Shown piece after piece: positions 52,109 to 60,207 of a stretch of 64,000 nucleotides of DNA (the stretch's first letter is position 1; the number at the start of each line of letters is the position of its first letter). Source of the stretch: an uncultured Celeribacter sp. (lineage in GTDB: Bacteria; Pseudomonadota; Alphaproteobacteria; Rhodobacterales; Rhodobacteraceae); NCBI RefSeq assembly GCF_963676475.1, contig NZ_OY781106.1, forward strand, positions 1,426,001-1,490,000. Direction: 5' to 3'. A model generated the notes under the pieces. That model had not been told where the DNA came from, searched no databases, and saw only the letters and a program-made list of their open reading frames with translations. The position numbers and the translations under genes were made by a program.

Positions 52109-53191
52109 ATGGCATTACCGGTTCGCGATCAGATGAAATATTGGGGGATCGCTGCGGCGGTGTTCCTTGCGTTGTTATGGCTTCTGGGCAATGTCATTCT
52201 GCCTTTTGTGCTCAGTATGGCCGTGGCCTATATGCTCGATCCGGTGGCCGACAAGTTGGAGAGCTGGGGCTTTAGCCGCATTGCCGCCACGGTGGTAATC
52301 ACCTTGGTCGCGGCGGTGCTTTTTGTGCTTATCGCGCTTTTGGTCATTCCGACGCTGATCAATCAGACGACGGATCTGGTCAATATCGCGCCGGAATTGA
52401 TCAACAATCTCCAGAATTTCCTGACTGAGAAATTCCCCACCCTCCTCGACGAAGGCAGCCAGCTGCGCCAGACCCTGGTCAAGATTGGCGAGACGATCCA
52501 GTCGAAGGGCGGAGAGTTGCTCTCGACCGCGCTGGCCTCTGCGATGAGCCTCGTCAACGTCGTGATGCTGTTGGTTCTGGTGCCGGTGATCACCTTTTAT
52601 CTCTTGATGGATTGGGACCGGATGGTCGCCAAGATCGACGGGCTTTTGCCGCGCGATCACGCGCCGGTCATCCGTCGCCTCGCCGCGGACATCGACAACA
52701 CTTTGGCCTCTTTTATTCGGGGCCAAGGCACCGTCTGCCTCATCCTCGGCACGTTTTATGCCGCTGCCCTCATGCTTGTGGGCCTCAAATTCGGCCTTGT
52801 CGCGGGGGCTGTGGCAGGCGCCTTGACCTTTATTCCCTATGTCGGGGCCATCGTTGGTGGGCTTTTGTCCATCGGCCTTGCGCTGTTCCAGTTCTGGGGC
52901 GAATGGCAATGGATCGCCGCCGTGGTCGCCATCTTCGCCATCGGCCAATTCGTCGAGGGCAATATCCTGACCCCGAACCTCGTCGGCTCCTCCATCGGGT
53001 TGCATCCCGTGTGGCTCATTTTTGCGCTCTCCGCCTTTGGCACTTTGTTCGGCTTTGTCGGCATGCTGATCGCCGTGCCGGTGGCCGCAGCCCTCGGTGT
53101 CGTGGCGCGCTTTGGCATCCACCAATATCACGACAGCCGCCTCTATCGTGGCCTCAGCGCCGATGAGGCCGCCGAGACAGAAGACGCCTGA
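52109..53191 (+). CDS. AI-2E family transporter
   Basis: This 360-residue protein has eight or so transmembrane segments (for example WGIAAAVFLALLWLLGNVILPF, ATVVITLVAAVLFVLIALLVI, GTLFGFVGMLIAVPVAAALGVV). It also has the family motifs PFVLSMAVAYMLDPVAD and GVVxGALTFIPYVGAIVGGLL-like PYVG. AI-2E proteins include exporters and Na+/H+ antiporter-like members; the substrate is unproven. ATG 52109 has AAAGGGG 4 nt upstream; ATG 52067 would add 14 basic residues. It is 2 nt upstream of hdaA, probably co-transcribed. Confidence 0.9.
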   Translation: MALPVRDQMKYWGIAAAVFLALLWLLGNVILPFVLSMAVAYMLDPVADKLESWGFSRIAATVVITLVAAVLFVLIALLVIPTLINQTTDLVNIAPELINNLQNFLTEKFPTLLDEGSQLRQTLVKIGETIQSKGGELLSTALASAMSLVNVVMLLVLVPVITFYLLMDWDRMVAKIDGLLPRDHAPVIRRLAADIDNTLASFIRGQGTVCLILGTFYAAALMLVGLKFGLVAGAVAGALTFIPYVGAIVGGLLSIGLALFQFWGEWQWIAAVVAIFAIGQFVEGNILTPNLVGSSIGLHPVWLIFALSAFGTLFGFVGMLIAVPVAAALGVVARFGIHQYHDSRLYRGLSADEAAETEDA

Positions 53192-53193
53192 TC

Positions 53194-53877
53194 ATGGCAG
53201 AACAGCTCATTCTCGATCTTCCCACCCGCGAGGTGCTTGGGCGCGATACGTTTTTCGTCTCGCCCTCGAATGCCATGGCCATCGCGACCCTCGATTCCGT
53301 CGCCACCTGGCCCTCGGGCAAACTCGTCCTCATCGGTCGCGCCGGGTCGGGCAAGACCCATATGGCGCATGTCTTTGCCGCCGAGCATGAGGGCGTGATC
53401 GTCTCTGTCGCCGAGTTGAGCGAGGCCGATATTCCAGCTCTGGCCACCCAGCGCTCCGTGGTGGTCGAGGACGCCGACCGCCTGCCCGAATTGCCTGATC
53501 CGAAAGCGGCGGAAAACGCGCTGTTTCACCTGCACAACCTGACCTTGGCAGAGGGCGGCCGGCTTTTGGTCACCGCGCGCACCGCCCCCAATCATTGGGC
53601 GCTCACCCTACCCGATCTGGCGTCTCGGATGCAGGGCACGACGGTGACCCGGATAGATCCGCCCGATGACATGTTGCTCATGGCCATGCTGGTCAAACAA
53701 TTCGAGGACCGGCAGATCACCGTCCCCGTGGCGCTGATCCCCTGGCTCGTGAAGCGTATGGAACGTTCCGCAGGTGCCGTGCGCGACATGGTCGAGACGC
53801 TCGACCGCGAGGCGCTTCGAGCCGGCAAGCCGATTTCGCGCGGTCTGGCCCAGAGCCTGTTTCCCTCCGACACGTAA
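53194..53877 (+). CDS. hdaA: Hda/DnaA-like regulator of replication initiation
   Basis: This 227-residue protein is a DnaA AAA+ homologue without the DNA-binding domain. The N-terminal AEQLILDLP looks like the sliding-clamp-binding motif of Hda. LVLIGRAGSGKTHMAHVFA (about residues 45-63) is Walker A and VVVEDADRL Walker B; the sensor-II region ends with SAGAVRDMVETLDREAL. It should stimulate hydrolysis of DnaA-ATP after initiation. It begins 2 nt after the AI-2E gene. Confidence 0.93.
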   Translation: MAEQLILDLPTREVLGRDTFFVSPSNAMAIATLDSVATWPSGKLVLIGRAGSGKTHMAHVFAAEHEGVIVSVAELSEADIPALATQRSVVVEDADRLPELPDPKAAENALFHLHNLTLAEGGRLLVTARTAPNHWALTLPDLASRMQGTTVTRIDPPDDMLLMAMLVKQFEDRQITVPVALIPWLVKRMERSAGAVRDMVETLDREALRAGKPISRGLAQSLFPSDT

Positions 53878-53981
53878 TCCCCCGAAAAGGCGCTGGATTT
53901 CGCCCAAAATCCATGCGATTTACGAACGCGAGGCCAGTTTGTCAGACTGGCACCTGCGACGATAAACATAGGCCACACACC

Positions 53982-55547
53982 ATGACCGATCTTTCGCACT
54001 CCGCGACGGGAACCCCGACCGAGACACAGGACTGGGGCGTCTTTGGCCGCCCGTTGTTTCTCGACGAAGAGGCCCGTGCGCTGTCTCGTGTCGGCGTGGT
54101 GGATGTCGGCTCGAACTCCGTGCGTCTGGTGGTCTTTGACGGCGCGGCGCGCAGCCCGGCCTATTTCTACAATGAGAAAATCATGTGCGGACTGGGCGCT
54201 GGCCTGCGTGAAACCGGACGGCTCAACCCGGAGGGCAAGGTCCGCGCCATGTCCGCGATCCGCCGGTTTCAGAAACTGGCGCAAGGTATGGGCATTCCCC
54301 CACTGACGGCGGTTGCGACCGCTGCGGTGCGGGAGGCTGAGGACGGTCCTGCTTTTCGAGAGGAAATAGAGCGGGAGACCGGCCTCAGCCTGTGGGTCAT
54401 CGACGGCGAGGAAGAGGCACGGCTGTCGGCGCAGGGCGTACTCTTGGGCTGGCCCGAGGCGGATGGTCTCGTCTGTGACATCGGCGGCTCCTCGATGGAG
54501 CTTGCCGTGGTGTCGAAAGGCGAGGTTGGCAAGAGGATCACATCGCCTCTGGGACCGCTGAAACTTCAGGGCCTCAAAGGCGGGCGCAAGGGTCTCAAGG
54601 ACCACATCGCGCCGATCATGAAAGAGCTTTCTGAAACCATGGGCACCGCGCATCCGCGCATCTACCTGGTCGGCGGGTCGTGGCGCGCAATTGCCCGGAT
54701 CGACATGGAGCGGCGCAACTACCCTCTGCACGTGCTGCACGAATACCGGATGTCGAGCCGGTCCGTGACCGACACGATCAAGTTCATCCGCAAAAGCGAT
54801 ATGTCCGAACTGCGCGCCAAAACCGGCACCTCGTCGAGCCGGATGTCTTTGGTTCCGATTGCCTCCGAAGTGCTGCGCCAGCTTGTCCGCACCTTCCATC
54901 CAAAAGAGATTTGCGTCTCGTCCTATGGCATCCGCGAAGGCATGCTTTTTGAGCAAATGCCGCAAAACGTGCGCGCCCGCGATCCGTTGATCGAGGCTTG
55001 TCGGTTCTCTGAGATGAAAGACGCCCGCATGCCCGGTTTCGGCAAACAGTTGCATGCCTTCATCGAACCGGTGTTCCGCGCCCGGCAATATGAAAAAATG
55101 CGGCTGATCCGCGCCGCCTGCCTGTTGCATGACGTCACATGGCGGGCGCATCCCGACTACCGCGCCGAGGTCTGTTTTGACAATGCGACGCGCGCCAATC
55201 TGGGGGGATTGACCCATAAGGAACGGATTTTCTTAGGCCTCGCGCTGTTGCATCGCTACAAGAATTCGCGCGACAACACGCCCTTTGCCAACCTGATCGA
55301 GATGCTCACCGACAAGGAAATCCGCGATGCCGAGGTGCTTGGCAAGGCGATGCGTTTTGGTGCCATGTTTGCCGTGGACGTGCCGACAGATCTGGCAAAA
55401 CTCGCCTATTTCCCGAAGAAAAAAGAGCTGGTGCTGTCCTTGCGCCCCGAGGCCGAGGATCTGTTCGGCGAGGTCACCAACGCGCGCTTTCAATCGCTGG
55501 CCAACAGCCTCGGAGCCAAGACAGAAGTGCGCCACCTCAAATATTGA
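53982..55547 (+). CDS. ppx: Exopolyphosphatase/Ppx-GppA family phosphatase
   Basis: This 521-residue protein has the actin-like ATPase-fold signature VVDVGSNSVRLVVFD (about residues 40-54), TAVATAAVREAEDG and the second phosphate motif VCDIGGSSMELAVV. A C-terminal HD-like helical domain contains HDVTWRAHPDYR. It hydrolyses polyphosphate or pppGpp. ATG 53982 (MTDLSHSATG) is chosen; upstream codons to 53913 are unconserved. In related genomes I recall a ppk1 between hdaA and ppx, and it is missing here. Confidence 0.92.
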   Translation: MTDLSHSATGTPTETQDWGVFGRPLFLDEEARALSRVGVVDVGSNSVRLVVFDGAARSPAYFYNEKIMCGLGAGLRETGRLNPEGKVRAMSAIRRFQKLAQGMGIPPLTAVATAAVREAEDGPAFREEIERETGLSLWVIDGEEEARLSAQGVLLGWPEADGLVCDIGGSSMELAVVSKGEVGKRITSPLGPLKLQGLKGGRKGLKDHIAPIMKELSETMGTAHPRIYLVGGSWRAIARIDMERRNYPLHVLHEYRMSSRSVTDTIKFIRKSDMSELRAKTGTSSSRMSLVPIASEVLRQLVRTFHPKEICVSSYGIREGMLFEQMPQNVRARDPLIEACRFSEMKDARMPGFGKQLHAFIEPVFRARQYEKMRLIRAACLLHDVTWRAHPDYRAEVCFDNATRANLGGLTHKERIFLGLALLHRYKNSRDNTPFANLIEMLTDKEIRDAEVLGKAMRFGAMFAVDVPTDLAKLAYFPKKKELVLSLRPEAEDLFGEVTNARFQSLANSLGAKTEVRHLKY

Positions 55548-55550
55548 GCT

Positions 55551-55859
55551 TTAGAGATCAATGCCCTCACCGGGAATGTCGGGCGTCTCTTCCTCCGGCG
55601 TGACCTCCGGTTTGCGCCGGATCAGGATGTCGCCATTGGGCAGGATCACCGGCGCCTCATAGGCATTGAGATCATCGACATAGCCCTCAAGCTCCTCAAG
55701 CTCCTCAAGCGCAGGTCCCATTTCCTCGAAAAGATGTTCAAGCAACAGTTTCGAGCCCTCGCGCAGAAGGTTCCATCCCTCTTCTGCGTCAGAGGGCGCA
55801 TCCTCGGCCAGCGCAGGCGCGGCGAGGAAGAGCATCGGGATAAGCGCAATCTTTTTCAT
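55551..55859 (-). CDS. Small secreted acidic hypothetical protein
   Basis: This 102-residue protein has a signal peptide (KKIALIPMLFLAAPALA) and an acidic mature domain (EEGWNLLREGSKLLLEHLFEEMGPALEELEELEGYVDDLNAYE) followed by an APVILPNGDILIRRK strand and a Pro/Glu tail. The short family is conserved in Rhodobacteraceae, but its function is unknown. ATG 55859 starts at the signal peptide; the alternative ATG 55865 is two codons earlier. It is convergent with ppx by 3 nt. Confidence 0.75.
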   Translation of the reverse strand: MKKIALIPMLFLAAPALAEDAPSDAEEGWNLLREGSKLLLEHLFEEMGPALEELEELEGYVDDLNAYEAPVILPNGDILIRRKPEVTPEEETPDIPGEGIDL

Positions 55860-55890
55860 AGCCACAATATAACGCCTCCCCCGCCGTTTT

Positions 55891-56952
55891 TCACCCCTGC
55901 CCGGTCTCAGACAGCTCCAGATCGACCGTCACCGGGAAATGATCCGACGCCTTGAGCAGCGCTTCTTTCAATTCCGGCGTGTTGAAACAGACCGGGTCGT
56001 CGAACGGGTGCCAGATGCGCCAGCGCGCGCCCTGTTTCAAATCCTGTGACACCATCACATAGTCCAAAAGCGCTGAGAGATAGCGTTTTTCTTCGTCGAT
56101 ATAAAACCGCGCCGAGGTTCGCCCCTGATTGCCGCGCCGCGCCAGAGCCTCGGTCGCATGCGGATCGGACAGGCGCATCTCGGGCGGCACATCCGGGTCT
56201 TCGCGCCCCATGACGATCTCCACGCCCGAGCGCCCAAAGAGCTTTTCATATTCATCAAGCCCCGGCCCGTCGTTGAAATCCCCCAACACCACCAAAGGCT
56301 CACCCGCGCGCAGGTGGCCCTCCACCCGCTCGCGCAGCCAGATGCATTGCGCCAATTGCTTGCGCCGGTTTTCGATGGAAATGCGGATCACATCGTCGCG
56401 CGACCGCGCGCCATGGGGTGCCTTGGATTTCACATGCACGCCGATCATGCGAAAGGCAAAGCCGGTCTCGCGCACCTCCATCGCCAGCTCCAGCGGCGGT
56501 TTCGAGAACCGCACCTCTTCGCGGTCCCGGTCGGTGTCCAGGTCCAGACGATAGATCGAATTGAAAGCGGGCGGCTCGAAGTCATCGCCCAACCCCGCAG
56601 GCGCCCCGACCGGATCGTGCCGCGCGCGCAGCACCAGCGGGTCGTACATCAGGGCGATTTCCTGTTGCGTTTCATTGATATAGCCAATCTCGACCGCCAT
56701 GGCGCGCAGCCTCGCCCAATCGGCGAATTGCTCAAGCGCGCGGCGCGTGTCGCGTTTGCGATTGGTGTCCGGCGCCTCGATCACCATGATCGCGTCGGCA
56801 TCCATCGCGTTGAACACGATGCCCAAGGCCTCAAGCTGCATCTCGCGGGTCACATTGTGCCGGGCGGACCATCTGTCATCGGCCTGCGGACGCCCCATCC
56901 GGTCGAAGAGATTGTCAAACCATTCGACATTATAGGTCGCGATTCGGATCAC
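55891..56952 (-). CDS. Endonuclease/exonuclease/phosphatase family protein
   Basis: This 353-residue protein shows the EEP-fold metallohydrolase motifs: IATYNVEWFDNLFDR at the N-terminus, the metal Glu in IMVIEAPDT, VHVKSKAPHG, the catalytic VVLGDFNDGPG (about residues 216-226) and terminal SDHFPVTVDLEL. Members act on DNA, phosphoesters or lipids; which one is not clear. No signal peptide, so cytoplasmic. Its start overlaps the DnaJ/TerB gene stop (ATGA), so the two are coupled. Confidence 0.87.
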   Translation of the reverse strand: MIRIATYNVEWFDNLFDRMGRPQADDRWSARHNVTREMQLEALGIVFNAMDADAIMVIEAPDTNRKRDTRRALEQFADWARLRAMAVEIGYINETQQEIALMYDPLVLRARHDPVGAPAGLGDDFEPPAFNSIYRLDLDTDRDREEVRFSKPPLELAMEVRETGFAFRMIGVHVKSKAPHGARSRDDVIRISIENRRKQLAQCIWLRERVEGHLRAGEPLVVLGDFNDGPGLDEYEKLFGRSGVEIVMGREDPDVPPEMRLSDPHATEALARRGNQGRTSARFYIDEEKRYLSALLDYVMVSQDLKQGARWRIWHPFDDPVCFNTPELKEALLKASDHFPVTVDLELSETGQG

Positions 56953-57632
56953 GCCGCGCGCTCCGCGGAGATTTCCTCCCAGGCGGCGTTGATCTCCACC
57001 AGCCGGTCAGAGGCCAGTTGCACCGCCTCTTCGGGCACGCCACGGGCGATCATCCGGTCGGGATGGGTCTCACGCACAAGCGCCCGATAGGCCGATTTGA
57101 TCTCCGTCAGAGACGCCTTCGGATCAACTCCCAGCACATCGTAAGGATCGCGCACCGCATCGGGCACGTAGCGTGCGCGCAGCACGCGAAAGGCGCGGTC
57201 CTCGATGTCGAAAATCTCCGCCACACGGATCAGAAACGCGTCCTCGCCGGGGTGATATTCGCCGTCGGCCATGGCGATGTGAAACAGCCCGTCCATGATG
57301 TCCATCAGCGGGCGGCATTCCGCGCCATACATCTTTTTCACGCTCTTGGCGTAGTCTTCGAACCCCGCCACGTCTTGGCGGGCAAGGTTGAACACACGGG
57401 CGGCGGCGGCTTCGTCCTCTGGCGCGATCTGGAACACTTCGCGAAAGGCCGTGACCTCGTCGCGGGTCACCTGACCGTCCGCCTTGGCCATTTTCGCGCC
57501 CAGGGCGATCACCGCGATGGCAAAGCCCACGCGCCGATCCGGGTCCGAGCGGAACTGCTCGAACACAGAGGCCAGGCTTTCGCCCGCACGCAGCGCCTTG
57601 AGCGCCTCAAGGATTTTGGACCAGATCGACAT
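56949..57632 (-). CDS. TerB-DnaJ domain protein (DjlA-like co-chaperone)
   Basis: This 227-residue protein has a TerB/DjlA N-terminal domain (VGFAIAVIALGAKMAKADGQVTRDEV, GLFHIAMADGEYHPGED) and a C-terminal J domain (DPYDVLGVDPKASLTEIKSAYRALVRETHPDRM), with the HPD tripeptide needed to stimulate DnaK. Unlike E. coli DjlA it lacks an N-terminal transmembrane helix. It starts the operon with the EEP gene. Confidence 0.9.
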   Translation of the reverse strand: MSIWSKILEALKALRAGESLASVFEQFRSDPDRRVGFAIAVIALGAKMAKADGQVTRDEVTAFREVFQIAPEDEAAAARVFNLARQDVAGFEDYAKSVKKMYGAECRPLMDIMDGLFHIAMADGEYHPGEDAFLIRVAEIFDIEDRAFRVLRARYVPDAVRDPYDVLGVDPKASLTEIKSAYRALVRETHPDRMIARGVPEEAVQLASDRLVEINAAWEEISAERAA

Positions 57633-57684
57633 GCCGCGAGTTTACCTATTTTGGCGTCACAAGTCCCGCGACAAATCTGTGTTC

Positions 57685-58188
57685 TCAAAGGAATTTTTGC
57701 AAAAACAATACATCCAGCCAGCGGTCGAATTTGAACCCTGCCTGTGGGATGCGCCCGGCCTCGGCGTAGCCCAAGGCCTTGTGAAAGGCGATGGACCCCG
57801 CGTTGTCGGCGTCAATCGCCGCGATCATCGAATGATGCCCCGCCTCGCGCGCATGTTGTTCGACCATCAACATGAGCGTCCGTCCAAGACCAAAGCCCTG
57901 CGCCGCGTCGTTGAGGTAGACGGAATGCTCCATGGTAAAGCGGTAGCCATTGTTGCCGGGACGGAACTGGTCGTAAGTGGCATAGCCCACCACCTCGCCC
58001 TGCACTTCGGCGACATAAAAGGCTCGGCCCCGGTTTAAGCGATCCGTGACCATCTCGGCCCAAGCGGCCTCGTCGCGTTCTACCGAGGAAAACGAGGCCG
58101 TCGAGTCCGCGATCACAGGCGCCATGATGGCTTTGAGCGCGTCCGCATCGGCAGGCGTCGCGTCGCGCAGGTAAGGTGTGTCACTCAT
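57685..58188 (-). CDS. GNAT acetyltransferase (phosphinothricin acetyltransferase-like)
   Basis: This 167-residue protein has DATPADADALKAIMAPVIADSTASF at the N-terminus, EHSVYLNDAAQGFGLGRTLMLMVEQHAREAGHHSMIAAIDADNAGSIAFHKALGYAEAG (V-x5-Q/R-x2-G-x-G/A acetyl-CoA loop) and FKFDRWLDVLFLQK. This is the PAT/Bar-like GNAT subgroup, which acetylates amino-acid analogues. ATG 58188 overlaps the VOC gene stop (ATGA). Upstream codons up to 58413 are Cys-rich non-coding sequence. Confidence 0.87.
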   Translation of the reverse strand: MSDTPYLRDATPADADALKAIMAPVIADSTASFSSVERDEAAWAEMVTDRLNRGRAFYVAEVQGEVVGYATYDQFRPGNNGYRFTMEHSVYLNDAAQGFGLGRTLMLMVEQHAREAGHHSMIAAIDADNAGSIAFHKALGYAEAGRIPQAGFKFDRWLDVLFLQKFL

Positions 58189-58817
58189 GCGATCCAGATC
58201 TCCCCAGAGGGTGTGCCAATCTCGGCCGTCAGACCGGGGGTTTGAGCTTGTACAATTCGAACATTTTCCATCGCCTCGACAAAAGGCGCAAGAGCGGCAC
58301 GCAGCCCCTCTGCATCGGGGTGCGAAATTTTCAGCCTGCGAAAGGCCAGCCCCGGGTCCGGCAGCTTCGGCGCCGGGTGGGGCGAGTGCCATTCGATCAG
58401 CGCTGGGAAGCAATTATCATAGGGCAAAATGCCGTTCTCCGGCACGATCATCCGCCAGGCATAGTCACCGCGTTGAAACGACATGATCCGACCGACATCG
58501 GCGGGCGCGCGTTCCCAGGCTTCTTCGAGATCGGCACAGGCGACAACCCAGTTCGTCAGCTTCGGCGTCCCGCCAAAGTTGTCCAGATCGAACCAACGTG
58601 GAAAATCCGGCCTTTCGGCCTCAGGGTCGGGCGCGATCACTTCGAGATAGGCCTTTTCCCCATCCGGGCGCGTCATCGCCACCAGACGGTTTTCCGTCGC
58701 CATATCCACATGCGCGCCGCGCGGCCCGAAGGGAACCCCCAAAAGCGCCTCGGCCCAATCGCGTCCCTGCTCCAGATCGCCCGCGGAAATCACCAAATGA
58801 TCAATCTGATAGGTCAT
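58185..58817 (-). CDS. Glyoxalase-like (VOC superfamily) protein
   Basis: This 210-residue protein has the VOC beta-alpha-beta start YQIDHLVISAGDLEQGRDWAEALLGVPFGPRGAHVDMAT and later VACADLEEAWERAP with PALIEWHSPHP, matching the Glyoxalase_3-like family. A metal-ligating His is likely H7 and the Glu in IEWH. ATG 58817 has AAGGACAAGG upstream; the ATG at 59003 would add unrelated hydrophobic sequence. Function unknown; it is coupled to a GNAT gene. Confidence 0.83.
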   Translation of the reverse strand: MTYQIDHLVISAGDLEQGRDWAEALLGVPFGPRGAHVDMATENRLVAMTRPDGEKAYLEVIAPDPEAERPDFPRWFDLDNFGGTPKLTNWVVACADLEEAWERAPADVGRIMSFQRGDYAWRMIVPENGILPYDNCFPALIEWHSPHPAPKLPDPGLAFRRLKISHPDAEGLRAALAPFVEAMENVRIVQAQTPGLTAEIGTPSGEIWIA

Positions 58818-58908
58818 TGCCCTTGTCCTTATTGAAACCTTAAAAAAAGTCCCCATTTCCATATAACGCACCTTTAAATCAACTTTCAGGAAAGACCAGA
58901 AAAAGACA

Positions 58909-60129
58909 ATGCTCCTGCGCAAATTGGAACAGTTCTTCGACAGTGAGATCTCAGGCGGTATCGTGCTCATGGTGGCCGCCGTCGCTGCCATGTTCGTGGC
59001 CAATTCCTCGCTTTATCCCTATTACGATGGCGCCCTGTCGTCGTATTTTACCGTTCAACTCGGCGAAAACGGCCTCTCCAAACCTTTGATCTTGTGGATC
59101 AATGACGGTTTGATGGCGGTCTTCTTCCTTCTCGTGGGGCTTGAACTCAAACACGAGCTGATGGAAGGCAAGCTCAAGAACCCACGCGACGTGGTTCTGC
59201 CTGGCATGGCGGCCGTGGGCGGCATGGTGGTGCCCGCTCTGGTCTATTTCGCGCTCAACGTCTCCTCCCCCGAAACACATTCCGGCTGGGCCATTCCGGC
59301 GGCAACCGACATTGCCTTTGCTTTGGGCATTCTCGCACTGGTGGGCGACCGCGTCCCCTCTTCGCTCAAAGTTTTCCTTTTGACGCTGGCGATCCTCGAT
59401 GATTTGGGCGCAATCCTCATCATCGCGTTTTTCTACACCGCCGATCTGCATCTGGATTACCTCTTCCTGTCGATCATTCCACTGGCGATCATGTATTACC
59501 TCAACCGCTCCGGCATTCACCGGATTGCACCGATCATCCTGTTGGGCACGGTGCTTTGGGTTCTGGTGCTGAAATCCGGCGTGCATGCGACACTTGCGGG
59601 TGTGATCACCGCCTTTTTTATCCCGATCAAAGACAAATGGGGCAAATCCCCGCTGCACGCACTTGAACATGCGCTTTCGCCCTATGTGTTCTTTTTGATC
59701 GTGCCGATCTTTGCCTTCGCCAATGCCGGCGTCGTGCTCACCGGCATCACCATGGATGACGTGCTCTCGCCGCTGCCTCTGGGCATTGCCTTGGGTCTCA
59801 TCGTCGGCAAACAGGTCGGCGTCTTCGGCATGACCTGGCTCTTGGTCAAGATGGGCGTCGCGAAGAAACCCTTTGGCGCCACTTGGCTCCATATCTACGG
59901 TGTCGCAGCCCTTGCGGGCATCGGGTTCACCATGTCGCTCTTCATCGGAGGGCTGTCCTTTGACGACGCCTTCCACATGAATGAGGTCCGTATCGGTGTG
60001 CTCTCCGGCTCCGTGATTTCCGCGATCATCGGCTTTGCGGTGCTCAAACTTGCCCCGGCAGAAGACGGTAAAACCGCGCTGAAAGAGGCCGAAGTGACGG
60101 CCTCCGAGGTTCAGGAACCGGCCCAGTAA
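58909..60129 (+). CDS. nhaA: Na+/H+ antiporter NhaA
   Basis: This 406-residue integral membrane protein is NhaA, exchanging protons for sodium. Conserved pieces are FDSEISGGIVLMVAAVAAM at the N-terminus, WINDGLMAVFFLLVGLELKHEL, AIPAATDIAFALGILALVG and LAILDDLGAILIIAFFY, where DD is the essential Asp pair. PYVFFLIVPIFAFANAGV and GKQVGVFG follow. The length fits the family. It is divergent from the VOC gene and followed by a strong terminator. Confidence 0.96.
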   Translation: MLLRKLEQFFDSEISGGIVLMVAAVAAMFVANSSLYPYYDGALSSYFTVQLGENGLSKPLILWINDGLMAVFFLLVGLELKHELMEGKLKNPRDVVLPGMAAVGGMVVPALVYFALNVSSPETHSGWAIPAATDIAFALGILALVGDRVPSSLKVFLLTLAILDDLGAILIIAFFYTADLHLDYLFLSIIPLAIMYYLNRSGIHRIAPIILLGTVLWVLVLKSGVHATLAGVITAFFIPIKDKWGKSPLHALEHALSPYVFFLIVPIFAFANAGVVLTGITMDDVLSPLPLGIALGLIVGKQVGVFGMTWLLVKMGVAKKPFGATWLHIYGVAALAGIGFTMSLFIGGLSFDDAFHMNEVRIGVLSGSVISAIIGFAVLKLAPAEDGKTALKEAEVTASEVQEPAQ

Positions 60130-60148
60130 GGCCGCAAGACACAAAAAG

Positions 60149-60184
60149 AAAGGGCCGGAGGAGCGATCCCCCGGCCCTTTTTCT
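60149..60184. terminator. Terminator between nhaA and methylmalonyl-CoA mutase
   Basis: A 10-bp stem (AAAGGGCCGG / CCGGCCCTTT) with a 12-nt interior, then TTTTC on the plus strand; the left flank is A-rich for use on the minus strand. It separates the convergent nhaA and mutase genes. Confidence 0.9.
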
Positions 60185-60207
60185 TGGCCAAAATACTCAA
60201 ATCCCGC

